A stretch of 64,000 nt of DNA from Methyloversatilis sp. (GTDB lineage: Bacteria; Pseudomonadota; Gammaproteobacteria; Burkholderiales; Rhodocyclaceae). Position numbers and translations under genes: made by a program. Of the stretch, positions 24,014 to 34,154 are shown piece after piece. The notes below the pieces were generated by a model, which saw only the letters and a list, made by a program, of their open reading frames with translations, had not been told where the DNA came from and did not search any database. The stretch covers positions 1 to 64,000 of the forward strand of contig JAEUNO010000014.1 of NCBI GenBank assembly GCA_016791045.1, written 5' to 3'. Numbering within the stretch: the first letter of the stretch is position 1; each line of letters begins with the position of its first letter.

Positions 24014-25294
24014 ATGGCAGGCGAAAAGGTTGTAACGACTACCGGCCTGCTGGGCTGGATCGACCAGCGTTTCCCGCTGACGTCGATGTACAAGGAACAT
24101 CTGGCGGAGTACTACGCGCCGAAAAACTTCAACTTCTGGTACTTCTTCGGTTCGCTTGCACTGCTCGTGCTGGTGATCCAGGTCGTCACCGGCATCTTCC
24201 TGGTGATGCACTTCAAGCCTGACGCATCGCTGAATGCCTCGGGCGTGCCGGTGGCCTTCGCCAGCGTCGAATACATCATGCGCGACGTGCCATGGGGCTG
24301 GATGATCCGCTACATGCACTCGACCGGCGCTTCGGCGTTCTTCGTCGTCGTCTATCTGCACATGTTCCGCGGGCTGATGTACGGCTCGTACCGCAAGCCG
24401 CGCGAACTGGTGTGGATCTTCGGTTGCGCGATCTTCCTGCTGCTGATGGCAGAAGCCTTCATGGGCTACCTGCTGCCGTGGGGACAGATGTCGTACTGGG
24501 GGGCCCAGGTCATCATCAACCTGTTCTCGGCCATTCCGGTGATCGGCAACGACCTGTCGATCTGGCTGCGTGGCGACTATGTGATCGGTGACGCAACGCT
24601 GAACCGCTTCTTCTCGTTCCACGTGATCGCCGTGCCGCTGGTGCTGATCGGTCTGGTTGCCGCGCACATCATCGCGCTGCACGAAGTCGGTTCGAACAAT
24701 CCGGACGGTGTGGACATCAAGAAGCACAAGGACGCAAAGGGCATTCCGCTCGACGGCATTCCGTTCCACCCGTACTACACGGTGAAGGACATCGTCGGTG
24801 TCGTGGTCTTCCTGATCTGCTTCTCTGCGGTCGTGTTCTTCGCGCCCGAGTTCGGCGGCTACTTCCTGGAATACAACAACTTCATCCCGGCCGACCCGCT
24901 GAAGACGCCGGCCCACATCGCGCCGGTGTGGTACTTCACGCCGTTCTATTCGATCCTGCGCGCCAACACGGTGAATTTCTTCTGGGTCGATGCGAAGCTG
25001 TGGGGCGTGATCTTCATGGGCCTGTCCGTGATGATCTTCTTCCTGCTGCCCTGGCTCGATCGTTCGCCGGTGAAGTCGATCCGCTATCGCGGCCCGATCT
25101 ACAAGGCGGCGCTGACCATCTTCATCATTGCCTTCCTGATCCTGGGTTACCTGGGTGTGCAGGCACCGACGCCGATGGGCACGCTGGTGTCGCAGATCTG
25201 CACGATCATCTACTTCCTGTTCTTCATCGCGATGCCCTGGTACACCGCGATCGACAAGACGAAGCCCGTACCTGATCGCGTGACCGGACACTGA
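24014..25294 (+). CDS. petB: Ubiquinol-cytochrome c reductase, cytochrome b subunit
   Basis: This is the membrane core of the bc1 complex. The 426-residue product has about eight or nine membrane segments. Haem-ligand histidines are visible in YMHSTGASAFFVVVYLHMFR and in FHVIAVPLVLIGLVAAHIIA. The quinol-site motif appears as PVWYFTPFYSILRA, close to the usual PEWYF. AGGAGG at the end of petA serves as its ribosome site, with a three-base gap. Confidence 0.97.
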   Translation: MAGEKVVTTTGLLGWIDQRFPLTSMYKEHLAEYYAPKNFNFWYFFGSLALLVLVIQVVTGIFLVMHFKPDASLNASGVPVAFASVEYIMRDVPWGWMIRYMHSTGASAFFVVVYLHMFRGLMYGSYRKPRELVWIFGCAIFLLLMAEAFMGYLLPWGQMSYWGAQVIINLFSAIPVIGNDLSIWLRGDYVIGDATLNRFFSFHVIAVPLVLIGLVAAHIIALHEVGSNNPDGVDIKKHKDAKGIPLDGIPFHPYYTVKDIVGVVVFLICFSAVVFFAPEFGGYFLEYNNFIPADPLKTPAHIAPVWYFTPFYSILRANTVNFFWVDAKLWGVIFMGLSVMIFFLLPWLDRSPVKSIRYRGPIYKAALTIFIIAFLILGYLGVQAPTPMGTLVSQICTIIYFLFFIAMPWYTAIDKTKPVPDRVTGH

Positions 25295-25308
25295 AAGCCA
25301 GACAGATC

Positions 25309-26067
25309 ATGAAACAACTCAAAAACCTGTTTCTGGGCGCCCTGTTCGCCCCCTTGGTTGCGATGGCCGCCGGCGGTCACGTACAGCTCGATCGCGCACC
25401 GACCGAGAAATTCCGTGATGCCCTCGCGATCCAGCGCGGCGCGCAGATGTTCGTCAATTACTGCCTGAACTGCCACTCGGCCTCGTACATGCGTTACAAC
25501 CGCCTGAACGACGTCGGTCTGACAGACGAGCAGATCAAGGACAACCTGCTGTTCGCTGCCGACAAGGTCGGTGAAACGATGCGTGTCGGCATGACGCGTG
25601 CCGACGGCATCAAGTGGTTCGGTGCAGCACCGCCCGATCTGAGCGTGGTCGCGCGTTCGCGCGCCTCGGCTGATGGCAGCGGCGCAGACTGGCTGTACAC
25701 CTACCTGCGCGGCTTCTATCGCGACGACGCCCGCCCGACCGGCTGGAACAACACGGCCTTCGCCAACGTCGGCATGCCGCACGTCCTGTATGAACTTCAG
25801 GGCGAGCAGACTGCGAAGCACGTCAAGGTGTCCGATGGTCACGGCGGTGAAGTTGATTCGCTGCAGATCGAACTGACGAAGCCGGGCAAACTCAGCAAGA
25901 CCGAGTACGATTCGGCGATCGGCGATCTGGTTGCCTACCTTGTTTTCATGGCGGAACCTGGTGCCGAAAAGCGTCGCCAGACCGGCCTGCTCGTCATCCT
26001 CGGTCTTTCCGTCCTGCTCACGCTGGCATACCTGCTCAAGCGCGAGTACTGGAAAGACGTCCATTAA
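25309..26067 (+). CDS. petC: Ubiquinol-cytochrome c reductase, cytochrome c1 subunit
   Basis: This haem c subunit accepts electrons from the Rieske protein. The 252-residue product has a cleavable signal (FLGALFAPLVAMAAGG), the haem motif CLNCH followed by SASYMRYNRL, and a C-terminal membrane anchor (TGLLVILGLSVLLTLAYLLK) ending REYWKDVH. It completes petABC and is followed by sspA, the order seen in many betaproteobacteria. Confidence 0.96.
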   Translation: MKQLKNLFLGALFAPLVAMAAGGHVQLDRAPTEKFRDALAIQRGAQMFVNYCLNCHSASYMRYNRLNDVGLTDEQIKDNLLFAADKVGETMRVGMTRADGIKWFGAAPPDLSVVARSRASADGSGADWLYTYLRGFYRDDARPTGWNNTAFANVGMPHVLYELQGEQTAKHVKVSDGHGGEVDSLQIELTKPGKLSKTEYDSAIGDLVAYLVFMAEPGAEKRRQTGLLVILGLSVLLTLAYLLKREYWKDVH

Positions 26068-26173
26068 TCAAATACGCCCGAAAGTCATGCAAGCTCTCGG
26101 TCATCGCGAAGCGACCCCATCACGCGTTCGTCGCGTGGTGCGGGATGCCGAGTACTCCTGGGGTGTCAACACG

Positions 26174-26770
26174 ATGATGAATCTGTACTCGGGGACCACC
26201 GATCCCTTCTCCCATCGCTGCCGTATTGTCCTCTACGAAAAAGGCATGGATTTCCAGGTCATCGATGTCGACCTGTACAACAAGCCTGAAGACATCGCGG
26301 TCATCAATCCCTACAACCGCGTGCCGGTGCTGGTTGATCGAGACCTCATCCTGTACGACTCGAACATCATCAATGAGTACATCGACGAGCGCTTTCCGCA
26401 TCCGCAACTGATGCCGCCGGATCCGATCATGCGGGCCCGCGCACGTCAGCTTCTGCATACGGTCGAGAACGAACTGTTCTCGCACATCGAGGCGCTGGAA
26501 AAGAATGCGCGTACGGCTGACAAGTCGCGCGCGCACCTGCGGGATCGTCTGACCGAGCTCACGGCGATCTTCGCCAAGCAGAAGTACATGCTGGGCGAGG
26601 AATTTTCCATGTTGGACGTGGCCATTGCTCCATTACTATGGCGACTTGACCACTACGGTATCGAACTTCCCAAGTCTGCTGCACCTCTGATGAAGTACGC
26701 TGAACGTATCTTTTCCCGTCAGGGGTTCATCGATGCGCTTACGCCGTCCGAAAAAGTGATGCGTCGCTAG
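26174..26770 (+). CDS. sspA: Stringent starvation protein A (glutathione S-transferase fold)
   Basis: SspA is a GST-fold, RNA-polymerase-associated protein. The 198-residue product begins MMNLYSGTTDPFSHRCRIVL, the family N-terminus; the usual catalytic residue is absent, as in other SspA proteins. Motifs INPYNRVPVLVDRDLILYDS and NEYIDERFPHPQLMPPDP are typical. An in-frame ATG at 26087 would add 29 residues, but the family length favours 26174, although no strong ribosome site precedes it. Confidence 0.93.
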   Translation: MMNLYSGTTDPFSHRCRIVLYEKGMDFQVIDVDLYNKPEDIAVINPYNRVPVLVDRDLILYDSNIINEYIDERFPHPQLMPPDPIMRARARQLLHTVENELFSHIEALEKNARTADKSRAHLRDRLTELTAIFAKQKYMLGEEFSMLDVAIAPLLWRLDHYGIELPKSAAPLMKYAERIFSRQGFIDALTPSEKVMRR

Positions 26771-26797
26771 GCTGTCCGGAGTATTCGTTCAAACTGC

Positions 26798-27235
26798 ATG
26801 GATGTGATGAGTTCCGTTTCCACCAAGCCCTATCTGCTCCGTGCGCTGTTTGACTGGTGCGCGGATCAGGGGCTTACGCCCTATATCGCGGTCGTCGTCG
26901 ACGAGCGCGCGGGCGTCCCGCGCCAGTACGTGAAGGATGGCCAGATCATCCTGAACATCGGGCGTGAAGCGGTCCACCAGCTGGTCATGGGCAATGAATT
27001 GATCACCTGCTCGGCCCGTTTTGGCGGCGTCGCGCAGGAATTGACCATTCCGGTCGACTGCGTTGCCGCGATCTACGCGCGCGAAAACGGTCACGGCATG
27101 GCATTCGAAGTCACGCCGGGGCAAACCGTTCGCGCAGATGTGGCACCGGTGGCGGCTTCCGAACGAAGTGAGCAGCCCGTGCTGACCACACCGGACAAGC
27201 CGGTCGGCCGCTCGCACCTGCGCCGCATCAAGTAG
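26798..27235 (+). CDS. sspB: ClpXP protease specificity-enhancing factor SspB
   Basis: SspB is an adaptor that brings ssrA-tagged proteins to ClpXP. The 145-residue product (142 if the ATG at 26807 is used) has the SspB fold ([43 protein letters not shown]) and ends in a flexible tail with the short basic ClpX-binding end GRSHLRRIK. It follows sspA by 27 bases, the normal pairing. Confidence 0.94.
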   Translation: MDVMSSVSTKPYLLRALFDWCADQGLTPYIAVVVDERAGVPRQYVKDGQIILNIGREAVHQLVMGNELITCSARFGGVAQELTIPVDCVAAIYARENGHGMAFEVTPGQTVRADVAPVAASERSEQPVLTTPDKPVGRSHLRRIK

Positions 27236-27380
27236 AACGCCTCCCGCGCCGCGGTTGCGTGGCGCTCGCGAATCCCGCATCCCCGCTGTCGAGCACCCGG
27301 AGTCCGGAAAGCGCATTGCCGACCGAACAGGCGTCGTACGCGGTAAAATCCTGTTCCTTTCCGTTTCAGCCCCTCCGCCG

Positions 27381-28349
27381 ATGAAAACGACCTTTCTCGA
27401 TTTTGAACAGCCGATCGCCGAACTTGAGGCGAAAATCGAGGAGTTGCGTTTCGTGCAGGACGATTCGGCGGTCGATATCTCGGAAGAGATCGCCCGGCTG
27501 GAAGCAAAGAGCCAGTCGCTCACCAAGGATATCTACGCCAAGCTCACGCCCTGGCAGATCGCCCAGGTGGCGCGCCATCCGCAGCGTCCGTATTCGCTCG
27601 ATTACTTCCGCCTGATGTTCACCGAGTTCCAGGAACTGCACGGTGACCGTTCGTTCGCCGACGATCATGCCATCGTCGGTGGCATCGCCCGCTTCAACGG
27701 CCACGCCTGCATGGTGATCGGTCACCAGAAGGGGCGCGACACCAAGGAAAAGATCCATCGCAACTTCGGCATGCCGCGTCCCGAGGGTTACCGCAAGGCG
27801 CTGCGCCTGATGAAGCTGGCCGAAAAATTCGGCATGCCGGTGTTCACCTTCATCGACACGCCGGGCGCCTACCCCGGCATCGACGCCGAAGAGCGCGGCC
27901 AGTCCGAAGCCATCGGTCACAACCTCTACGCAATGGCCGAACTGCGGGTGCCCATCATCGCCACGATCATCGGCGAGGGGGGCTCTGGCGGCGCACTGGC
28001 GATCGCCGTGGCCGACACGCTGATGATGCTGCAGTACTCGACCTATTCGGTCATTTCGCCGGAAGGCTGTGCGTCCATCCTGTGGAAAAGCGCCGACAAG
28101 GCGGCCGATGCCGCCGAAATCATGGGCATCACCGCGTCGCGCCTGAAAACCCTGGGGCTGATCGACAAGGTCGTCAACGAACCCGCAGGGGGCGGCCATC
28201 GCGACCACGCCACGGTTGCCGCATCGCTCAAGCGCGCACTGGCCGAAGCTCAGCGGCAGCTTGCCGATCTCACCCCGACCCAGCTGGTGGAGCGCCGCAT
28301 CGAGCGACTGATGTCCTATGGCAAATTCAAGGAGCAGGCTGTCGCCTGA
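27381..28349 (+). CDS. accA: Acetyl-CoA carboxylase carboxyltransferase subunit alpha
   Basis: This is the alpha subunit of the carboxyltransferase that makes malonyl-CoA for fatty acid synthesis. The 322-residue product is full length, starting [21 protein letters not shown]. Hallmarks are [38 protein letters not shown] and [16 protein letters not shown]. It overlaps tilS by 32 bases. Confidence 0.97.
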   Translation: MKTTFLDFEQPIAELEAKIEELRFVQDDSAVDISEEIARLEAKSQSLTKDIYAKLTPWQIAQVARHPQRPYSLDYFRLMFTEFQELHGDRSFADDHAIVGGIARFNGHACMVIGHQKGRDTKEKIHRNFGMPRPEGYRKALRLMKLAEKFGMPVFTFIDTPGAYPGIDAEERGQSEAIGHNLYAMAELRVPIIATIIGEGGSGGALAIAVADTLMMLQYSTYSVISPEGCASILWKSADKAADAAEIMGITASRLKTLGLIDKVVNEPAGGGHRDHATVAASLKRALAEAQRQLADLTPTQLVERRIERLMSYGKFKEQAVA

Positions 28350-29682
28350 CCTGTCCGGCCCGATTGCCGCCGCGCTCGCGGCGCACTGCACCGACGGCAG
28401 CCGCCTGTTGCTCGGCTACAGCGGTGGACTCGATTCAACCGTACTGCTGCACGGCCTGGCGTTGTTGCGTGCGCAGCACGGCTGGCGGCTCGAATGTGCC
28501 CATGTCCACCATGGCCTCAGTCCGAACGCCGATCGCTGGGCGGATTTCTGCGCCGCGCAGTGTCAGATGCTCGATCTGCCGTTCAGCGTGCTGCATGTCG
28601 AGGTGTCGCGTGTCTCGCCCGACGGACTCGAATGTGCCGCTCGCGACGCGCGCTATGCGGCGCTGTACGCGCATGCGCGTGACCGCGGCCTCGATACGCT
28701 GCTGACCGCCCACCACGCCGACGATCAGGCGGAAACGCTGCTGCACAACATGGTGCGCGGCGCCGGACTGCTCGGGCTCGCCGGCATGCCCGCATGGCGC
28801 GCCGCCGATGGCGATCGCGTCGCCACGCTGCGGCCGCTGCTCGGCGTGCCGCGCAGCGCGCTCGAAGCCCATGCGCAGGCGCACGGCCTGAACTGGATCG
28901 ACGACGAATCCAATGCCGACACCCGCTACGCACGCAATTACCTGCGCCGCGACGTGCTCCCCGTTCTGGCTGCGCGCTGGCCGCGTGCCGCCGAGTCGAT
29001 GGCCGGCGTCGCGCGACGCCTGGCCGAAGCGCAGACCCTGCTCGACGGGCTCGCTGCGCGCGACGTCGAATCCCTCACGGAAGCCACGCCGTGGGGCCGC
29101 TGCTACCGACTCGATGGGCTGATCGCGCTCGATGCCGCGCGCCAGCGCAATCTGCTGCGCTGGCTGCTTCGGCAGCACGGCGCGCGCACATTGCCCAATG
29201 AACCCTGGCTGGACGAGTGGCGTCGTCAACTCGCCGTCGCGCAGGCCACCTCGGCCTGTCCGGTGGCGCACGCCGGCGTGGCGGGCATCAGCCATCGCGG
29301 CGCGCTGTGGCTGATGCCCGACTTCGATCCGCCTGCCGAGCGGAAGTGGTCGGGCGAGCCGATGCAGACATGGGGGGCCGGGCAGATCCGTTTCGAACCG
29401 GTCAGCGGGCAGGGGCTGGCAGCCTCGGTGGTTGCGCAGGCGCAGGTCACGGTGCGTGCCCGGGCGCCCGGCGACCGTCTGCCGCGCGGTCCGGGGCGGC
29501 CGCGTGCCGGCATCAAGCAGATTGCGCAGGAATGCGGGCTGCCGTCCTGGTTGCGCGATCGCGTCCCCATCGTGTGCGTCGACGGGCGTCCGGCCTGGAT
29601 GCCCGGTTGCGACATCGCGCCGCCCTTCGTTGCGGCGGCCGATGAGGCCGGGTGGTTGCCGCGCTGGCACCCGGCCGGCTGA
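28318..29682 (+). CDS. tilS: tRNA(Ile)-lysidine synthase
   Basis: TilS modifies the anticodon C34 of the minor isoleucine tRNA to lysidine, using ATP and lysine. The 454-residue product has the PP-loop YSGGLDST, the family block [22 protein letters not shown], the TilS substrate-binding middle domain and a C-terminal domain with [20 protein letters not shown]. The start at 28318 lies inside accA in another frame; a later start is possible because the PP-loop is at residue 34. Confidence 0.93.
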   Translation: MANSRSRLSPDLSGPIAAALAAHCTDGSRLLLGYSGGLDSTVLLHGLALLRAQHGWRLECAHVHHGLSPNADRWADFCAAQCQMLDLPFSVLHVEVSRVSPDGLECAARDARYAALYAHARDRGLDTLLTAHHADDQAETLLHNMVRGAGLLGLAGMPAWRAADGDRVATLRPLLGVPRSALEAHAQAHGLNWIDDESNADTRYARNYLRRDVLPVLAARWPRAAESMAGVARRLAEAQTLLDGLAARDVESLTEATPWGRCYRLDGLIALDAARQRNLLRWLLRQHGARTLPNEPWLDEWRRQLAVAQATSACPVAHAGVAGISHRGALWLMPDFDPPAERKWSGEPMQTWGAGQIRFEPVSGQGLAASVVAQAQVTVRARAPGDRLPRGPGRPRAGIKQIAQECGLPSWLRDRVPIVCVDGRPAWMPGCDIAPPFVAAADEAGWLPRWHPAG

Positions 29683-29788
29683 CTGACGTTCCGATATCGG
29701 CCGACCGTGCAGCGCTGCCATGTGACTGTCGCACGTCGGCCTTATCATGCGCTGTCCCGAAACCGGCCCGTCGCGTCATCCTTCCGAC

Positions 29789-30484
29789 ATGAGTTCCACG
29801 ATCACACCGCGCCGAGCCGCGCTGGCGCGGATTCTGCCGTTCGCGCTCTACATCCTGTTCCTCATCATCGCCGCGCCGCTCGCAGACGTGCTCGGCGTCG
29901 ACCCGCGCTGGATGTATGCGCTGCAGATCACCTGCGTGATCGCTGCACTGGCGGTGTTCAGCCGCGAGTACATCGAACTGCGCCCCGCTGCGCCGGCTGC
30001 TCAGCCACCGCTGTCCGGTGTGTCCGCGTGGCTGGCCGCCGTGGCGCTGGGCATCGCGGTCTGGGCGCTGTGGATCTGGCTCGATTTCCCGCCGTTCGCG
30101 TTCAAACCGGGTGACGGATACAAGCCGCTCGACGACGCCGGCGCGCTGATCATGACGCTGGTCGTCATCCGCATTTTCGGTGCCGCGGTCGTCGTGCCCA
30201 TCATGGAAGAACTGTTCTGGCGCTCCTTCATCATGCGCTGGCTCGACAACCCGAACTTCCTGACCGTCGTGGCGCAGTCGGTTACGCTGCGCAGCGTGCT
30301 GTTCAGTTCGATCGCGTTCGGATTCGAGCACGGCCAGTGGGCGGCCGGCATCGTTGCCGGCCTCGTCTATGGCTGGCTGTATCGCGCCACCGGACGCCTC
30401 TGGCTGCCCATCGTGTCGCACGGCGTGACCAACCTGCTGCTCGGCCTGTGGGTCATCCATTCCGGCCAGTGGCAGTTCTGGTGA
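29789..30484 (+). CDS. CPBP/CAAX protease-like membrane protein of the PEP-CTERM type
   Basis: This intramembrane metalloprotease of the CPBP family has 231 residues and about six membrane segments. The active-site pattern is present: EELFWRSFIMRW (EEXXXR type), FEHGQW and SHGVTN. It resembles the CAAX-protease-related proteins found with exosortase/PEP-CTERM systems, and a PEP-CTERM protein lies at 48840. A start at 29747 is possible, but the ATG at 29789 lies before the first hydrophobic segment. Confidence 0.82.
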   Translation: MSSTITPRRAALARILPFALYILFLIIAAPLADVLGVDPRWMYALQITCVIAALAVFSREYIELRPAAPAAQPPLSGVSAWLAAVALGIAVWALWIWLDFPPFAFKPGDGYKPLDDAGALIMTLVVIRIFGAAVVVPIMEELFWRSFIMRWLDNPNFLTVVAQSVTLRSVLFSSIAFGFEHGQWAAGIVAGLVYGWLYRATGRLWLPIVSHGVTNLLLGLWVIHSGQWQFW

Positions 30485-30550
30485 CGCGTGCCGGGTCAAG
30501 CCGGGCGGGCCTGCGACCGTTAAAGGAGAACTGTCCCTGGATGTTCCCGG

Positions 30551-31273
30551 ATGCCGGCCACCACAAACCCGTCGATATCGCTGCCCCGCCGCCTGCTTCG
30601 CGCGCGCGGCTGGGTCGCGTGCGCGCTCATGGCGGTCCTGGCCGTCGGTGCAGCGCAGGCCACCGCCTTCTCCTATCAGGGTTATCTGCTGGCCGTGCGC
30701 GCTGAACTGCAACAGCGCATGGACGCGCGATTCGGCAGCAAGGCCGGGCCGCGCATGGCCGAACTGGCCGAATCGCTCAACGCCGCCAGCCAGATTGCCG
30801 ACGAGGCGCTGCGCGTCGAGCGCATCAACCAGATCGCCAACCGCGCGCGCTACGTGACCGATCCGGTGCTGTGGAAATCGGAAGACTACTGGGCCACGCC
30901 GGTCGAATTCTCCGCGGTCGCCGCCGGCGATTGCGAAGACTACGCGCTGGCCAAGTACTTCGCGCTGCGCGAACTGGGCATGCCGGCCGACAAGCTGCGC
31001 ATCACCTACGTGCGTCTGCTGCGCGAGGGCCGGCTGGAGAACCACATGGTGCTCGCCTACTACCCGGACCCCGGTGCCGAGCCGTGGGTGATGGACAACC
31101 TCGAAAAGCGCTTCATGCCGGCGCGCGAGCGGCCCGACCTGACGCCGGTCTACAGCTTCAACGATGACCGCGTCTGGAAGGTGCAGGGCGGCGGCGACCG
31201 CGAACTGGGTTCGCCGCAGCAACTGCGCAAGTGGCGCGAACTGCTCGACCGTGTGCGTGCGGAGGTGAAGTGA
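30551..31273 (+). CDS. lapG: Periplasmic transglutaminase-like cysteine protease, LapG-type
   Basis: LapG proteases cut large surface adhesins to release cells from biofilms. The 240-residue product has an N-terminal signal or anchor (VACALMAVLAVGAAQATAF) and the catalytic triad Cys128 (AAGDCEDYALAK), His165 (LENHMVLAYY) and Asp182 (WVMDNLEKR). It overlaps the lapD gene by one base (TGATG), so the protease and its controller are translationally coupled. The adhesin substrate is not in the window. Confidence 0.9.
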   Translation: MPATTNPSISLPRRLLRARGWVACALMAVLAVGAAQATAFSYQGYLLAVRAELQQRMDARFGSKAGPRMAELAESLNAASQIADEALRVERINQIANRARYVTDPVLWKSEDYWATPVEFSAVAAGDCEDYALAKYFALRELGMPADKLRITYVRLLREGRLENHMVLAYYPDPGAEPWVMDNLEKRFMPARERPDLTPVYSFNDDRVWKVQGGGDRELGSPQQLRKWRELLDRVRAEVK

Positions 31274-33201
31274 TGAACAGCCTGCGCGTGCGACTGCTGG
31301 CGGCATTGCTCGGCGTCGGTGTGGCGGCTTTCATCGCGGCACTGCTGACCGCGCTGTGGGTGTCGCGCGATCGCGTCGAGGCACAGATGGCCAGTCAGGC
31401 GCAATCGATCGCGCTGTCGCTGACCGTCGCACTGACGGCCGGGGGCGAGCCGTCGCTGCAGAACGCCGAAAGTCTGGTCGAGCCGGTGTTCGACCAGAGC
31501 TATCTGCGGCGCATCGCGGTGCGTGATGCGCAGCAGCGCATCGTGGCCAGTCGCGAAGCGCCTGCCCGGCTTGCCGGTGGCGCGCCGCAGTGGTTCGTCG
31601 ACCTGCTGCCGCTGGCGTCCGGCGCCCAGACGGCCGACATCATGGCCGGCTGGCGCATCGCCGGCAGCGTTCTGGTCGAACCGCATCCGCACTGGGCCTA
31701 CCTTCAATTGTGGACGGTCGCGCAAACCCTGCTGATCTGGATGGGCGGCGGGCTGGCTGCCGCCTGCGCGCTCGGTCTGGCCGCGTTGCGCTGGGGGCTG
31801 AGGCCGCTGCGTCGCGTCCAGCGCTCGGCTGTCGCGGCCGCTTCGCGCAAGTTCATGCCGATCGACGAAGCCCGGGTGCCGACCGAACTGCAACCGCTGG
31901 TCGGCGCCTTCAACCGCATGCTGGGTGCGCTGGCGCAGGCGCTCGACGCCGAATCCTCCCGCGCCGAACGCTTCCGCGATCAGGCGCTGGTCGATGAACT
32001 GACCGGACTGGCGAACCGCCGTGGCTTCCGTGCGGCCCTTGAGGCGCGCATCGAAGCCGGTCAGCGCAGCGGCTGGCTCGCGCTGCTGCGCATCGAAGGG
32101 CTGGAAGACCTGAATCATCGTTACGGCCGGCAGACGGTTGACGACCTGCTGACCGAATCCGCCCAGTACATCCGCGACGCGGCCGATGGCGGCCTGTGCG
32201 GTCGGGTCGAAGGCGCCTGTTTCGCGCTGCTTGTCGATGCCGCCGAGGCGCCGGCGCGACAGGTGCTCGCGGCGCTGCGCACGCGCCTGAACGGGCTGGC
32301 GCGTGCCGCCGGCACCGATGATCCCGCGGCCTGGCGGGGCGGTGCCGCCGACTGCGGCACCGACGGTGACGCCGCACGCTGGCTGGCCGCAGCTGACCGT
32401 GCGCTGCACCTGTGGCTGCCGGGCGACACGCAGGAATTCCCGCTGGCCCATGCACAGGACATCGAATCGGCGGGCGGTGCGGTACGCGGCATCGTGCGCG
32501 ATCTGATCGGCCAGGGGCGCATCGCCTTCGCGTCGCAGGCCACGCGTGGGCTCGATACCAGCGGCCTCGCCGGCGCGCTGCATGTCGAGTTGCGCGCTGC
32601 GCTCGATGCCGGCGACCGCTTGATCCGCGCCGCCGAATACATGACCTACGCCGGCGAAGCCCGCGTATCGGCTGCGCTCGACAGCGCCTGCCTGATGCGC
32701 GCGCTGGAACATGCGCAGGCGCGACGCGACGGTCTGGCGACCGTGGTGAATGTCAGCGCCGCGGCGCTCGGCGATCCGGACATCCTGCGCTGGGTCGGCG
32801 GCTATCGGCACGACGCGCGTCGCGGCAGTTTCATCCTCGAGTTTTCCGAAGTCGCCCTGCTGGGTGACCCGGACGCAGCGGAAGCGTTTGCCCAGCTGGC
32901 GCAGTCGCGCGGGCTGGCGATCGGCATCAAGCACTTCGGCCTGCATGCCAACGCACTGAGCCTGTTGCGGCGCCTGCGGCCGCAACACGTGAAGTTCTCG
33001 GTCACGTTGACCCGAGAAGCCCTGCTCAATCCGGATTCGGGCGCCTACGTGTCCTCGCTGACCGGCATCGCCTCCGCGCTGTCCATCCTGCCGGTCGCGG
33101 TCGCGGTGGAACATGCCGAAACCCTCGCTGCACTGCACGCGCTGGGTTTCCGGGGCGTTCAGGGCGAGGCGGTGGCGGCGGAAATCCTGCCGCTGCGCTG
33201 A
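31273..33201 (+). CDS. lapD: LapD-type c-di-GMP receptor with degenerate GGDEF and EAL domains
   Basis: This inner-membrane protein would hold LapG inactive when c-di-GMP is high. The 642-residue product has a first membrane helix (LLAALLGVGVAAFIAALLTALWV), a periplasmic LapD/MoxY-type domain, a second helix near residue 155, a HAMP segment, then GGDEF and EAL domains. Both enzymatic motifs are lost: the GGDEF site reads RVEGACFALL and the EAL site is replaced by ALHVELRAAL. That pattern marks a receptor, not a cyclase or phosphodiesterase. Coupled to lapG upstream. Confidence 0.9.
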   Translation: MNSLRVRLLAALLGVGVAAFIAALLTALWVSRDRVEAQMASQAQSIALSLTVALTAGGEPSLQNAESLVEPVFDQSYLRRIAVRDAQQRIVASREAPARLAGGAPQWFVDLLPLASGAQTADIMAGWRIAGSVLVEPHPHWAYLQLWTVAQTLLIWMGGGLAAACALGLAALRWGLRPLRRVQRSAVAAASRKFMPIDEARVPTELQPLVGAFNRMLGALAQALDAESSRAERFRDQALVDELTGLANRRGFRAALEARIEAGQRSGWLALLRIEGLEDLNHRYGRQTVDDLLTESAQYIRDAADGGLCGRVEGACFALLVDAAEAPARQVLAALRTRLNGLARAAGTDDPAAWRGGAADCGTDGDAARWLAAADRALHLWLPGDTQEFPLAHAQDIESAGGAVRGIVRDLIGQGRIAFASQATRGLDTSGLAGALHVELRAALDAGDRLIRAAEYMTYAGEARVSAALDSACLMRALEHAQARRDGLATVVNVSAAALGDPDILRWVGGYRHDARRGSFILEFSEVALLGDPDAAEAFAQLAQSRGLAIGIKHFGLHANALSLLRRLRPQHVKFSVTLTREALLNPDSGAYVSSLTGIASALSILPVAVAVEHAETLAALHALGFRGVQGEAVAAEILPLR

Positions 33202-33235
33202 CCGTCCTTTTCCGGTGTGCGGTCGGCTGCGCGCC

Positions 33236-33937
33236 TCAGTGCAGTGCCAGTCCGGGACGGCTGGCGGAATCGGCCGCCGCCAGGTTCAGATGCAGCAGCC
33301 GTGCCGGCGCACCGACCCGTTCGCACCGGCGTTCGGCCCCGAACACCCGGAAGCCGAACGCGCGCTGGTAATAGCGCACATGACGCGGATTGACCTCGAT
33401 CACGGCATCGGTCGCCTCGAGCGACACGCGGCCCAGCTGCAGCGCACGCCGTATCAGTTCGAACGCCAGATCGATGTCCTGCCCGGTGCGCACCAGCGCA
33501 TCGCGATCGATGGCAAAGCGCGTGTATTCGATCAGCCGGCAGCCCTGCTCGCGCAACGCGCCGACGTGTTCCGCGAAGCCGGTTTCGGCGTGCAGGCGCT
33601 GCGTGTCACCGCAGCGTACCGTCACTGTGCCGACCAGGCGGCCGGCCCAGCGCGCCAGCAAGGTCGTTTCGCCGTGGGTCGATTCGGGCCGCTGCGCCGG
33701 ATAACCGCGCCGGCCGTAGCAGCGTTCGACCAGTGCCGCGGCGGCGGCCAGATCAGCCTCGCTGCTGGCGAGCGGAAACTCGAAGTCGGCGCACGGCGCG
33801 CGATGCGCGATCGGCGCACAGGCCGTCGGCGTCGCAGGCGCGCGCTGGATCAGGGCCAGCTGCGGCGTCGGGCGGGCGAACGGAAACGCATGGAAACGGG
33901 GGTCGTTGGCAGCGTGGTGCAGAACTGGGGGTGTCAT
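33236..33937 (-). CDS. N-acyl amino acid synthase FeeM-like acyltransferase (GNAT fold)
   Basis: This 233-residue GNAT-fold protein resembles FeeM and autoinducer-synthase-like enzymes that join an acyl chain to an amino compound. Recognisable features are ALVERCYGRRGYP, ARWAGRLVGTVTVRCGD, EYTRFAIDRDAL and IEVNPRHVRYYQRAFGFRVF. The product is not known. An exosortase-associated acyltransferase is an alternative assignment. ATG 33937 is preferred to the upstream 34033; no strong ribosome site is present. Confidence 0.72.
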   Translation of the reverse strand: MTPPVLHHAANDPRFHAFPFARPTPQLALIQRAPATPTACAPIAHRAPCADFEFPLASSEADLAAAAALVERCYGRRGYPAQRPESTHGETTLLARWAGRLVGTVTVRCGDTQRLHAETGFAEHVGALREQGCRLIEYTRFAIDRDALVRTGQDIDLAFELIRRALQLGRVSLEATDAVIEVNPRHVRYYQRAFGFRVFGAERRCERVGAPARLLHLNLAAADSASRPGLALH

Positions 33938-34154
33938 CCTGGGGCCTTGTGCGGTGTGACCCGCGCTGTCGCGGGACTGTGTCATTCGGCAAACCGGTCC
34001 GCGTCCGTGATGTGTGACCTTGCCGAGCCGCAAAGCTAGAGGATCCCCGTTGCAATCGCTTGATCGTCAGGTGACGGTTTTCTTGCTGTGACGCGTGGTC
34101 CCGCAATGGTCCGGTCGCGCAGTTGCAGCCGTCCTGTGCGCTGGCCGATGTCCG

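Noticed and set aside
27240-27380. Possible tRNA between sspB and accA
   Set aside because: Some stem-like pieces appear, but no complete cloverleaf, anticodon arm or T-loop could be built.
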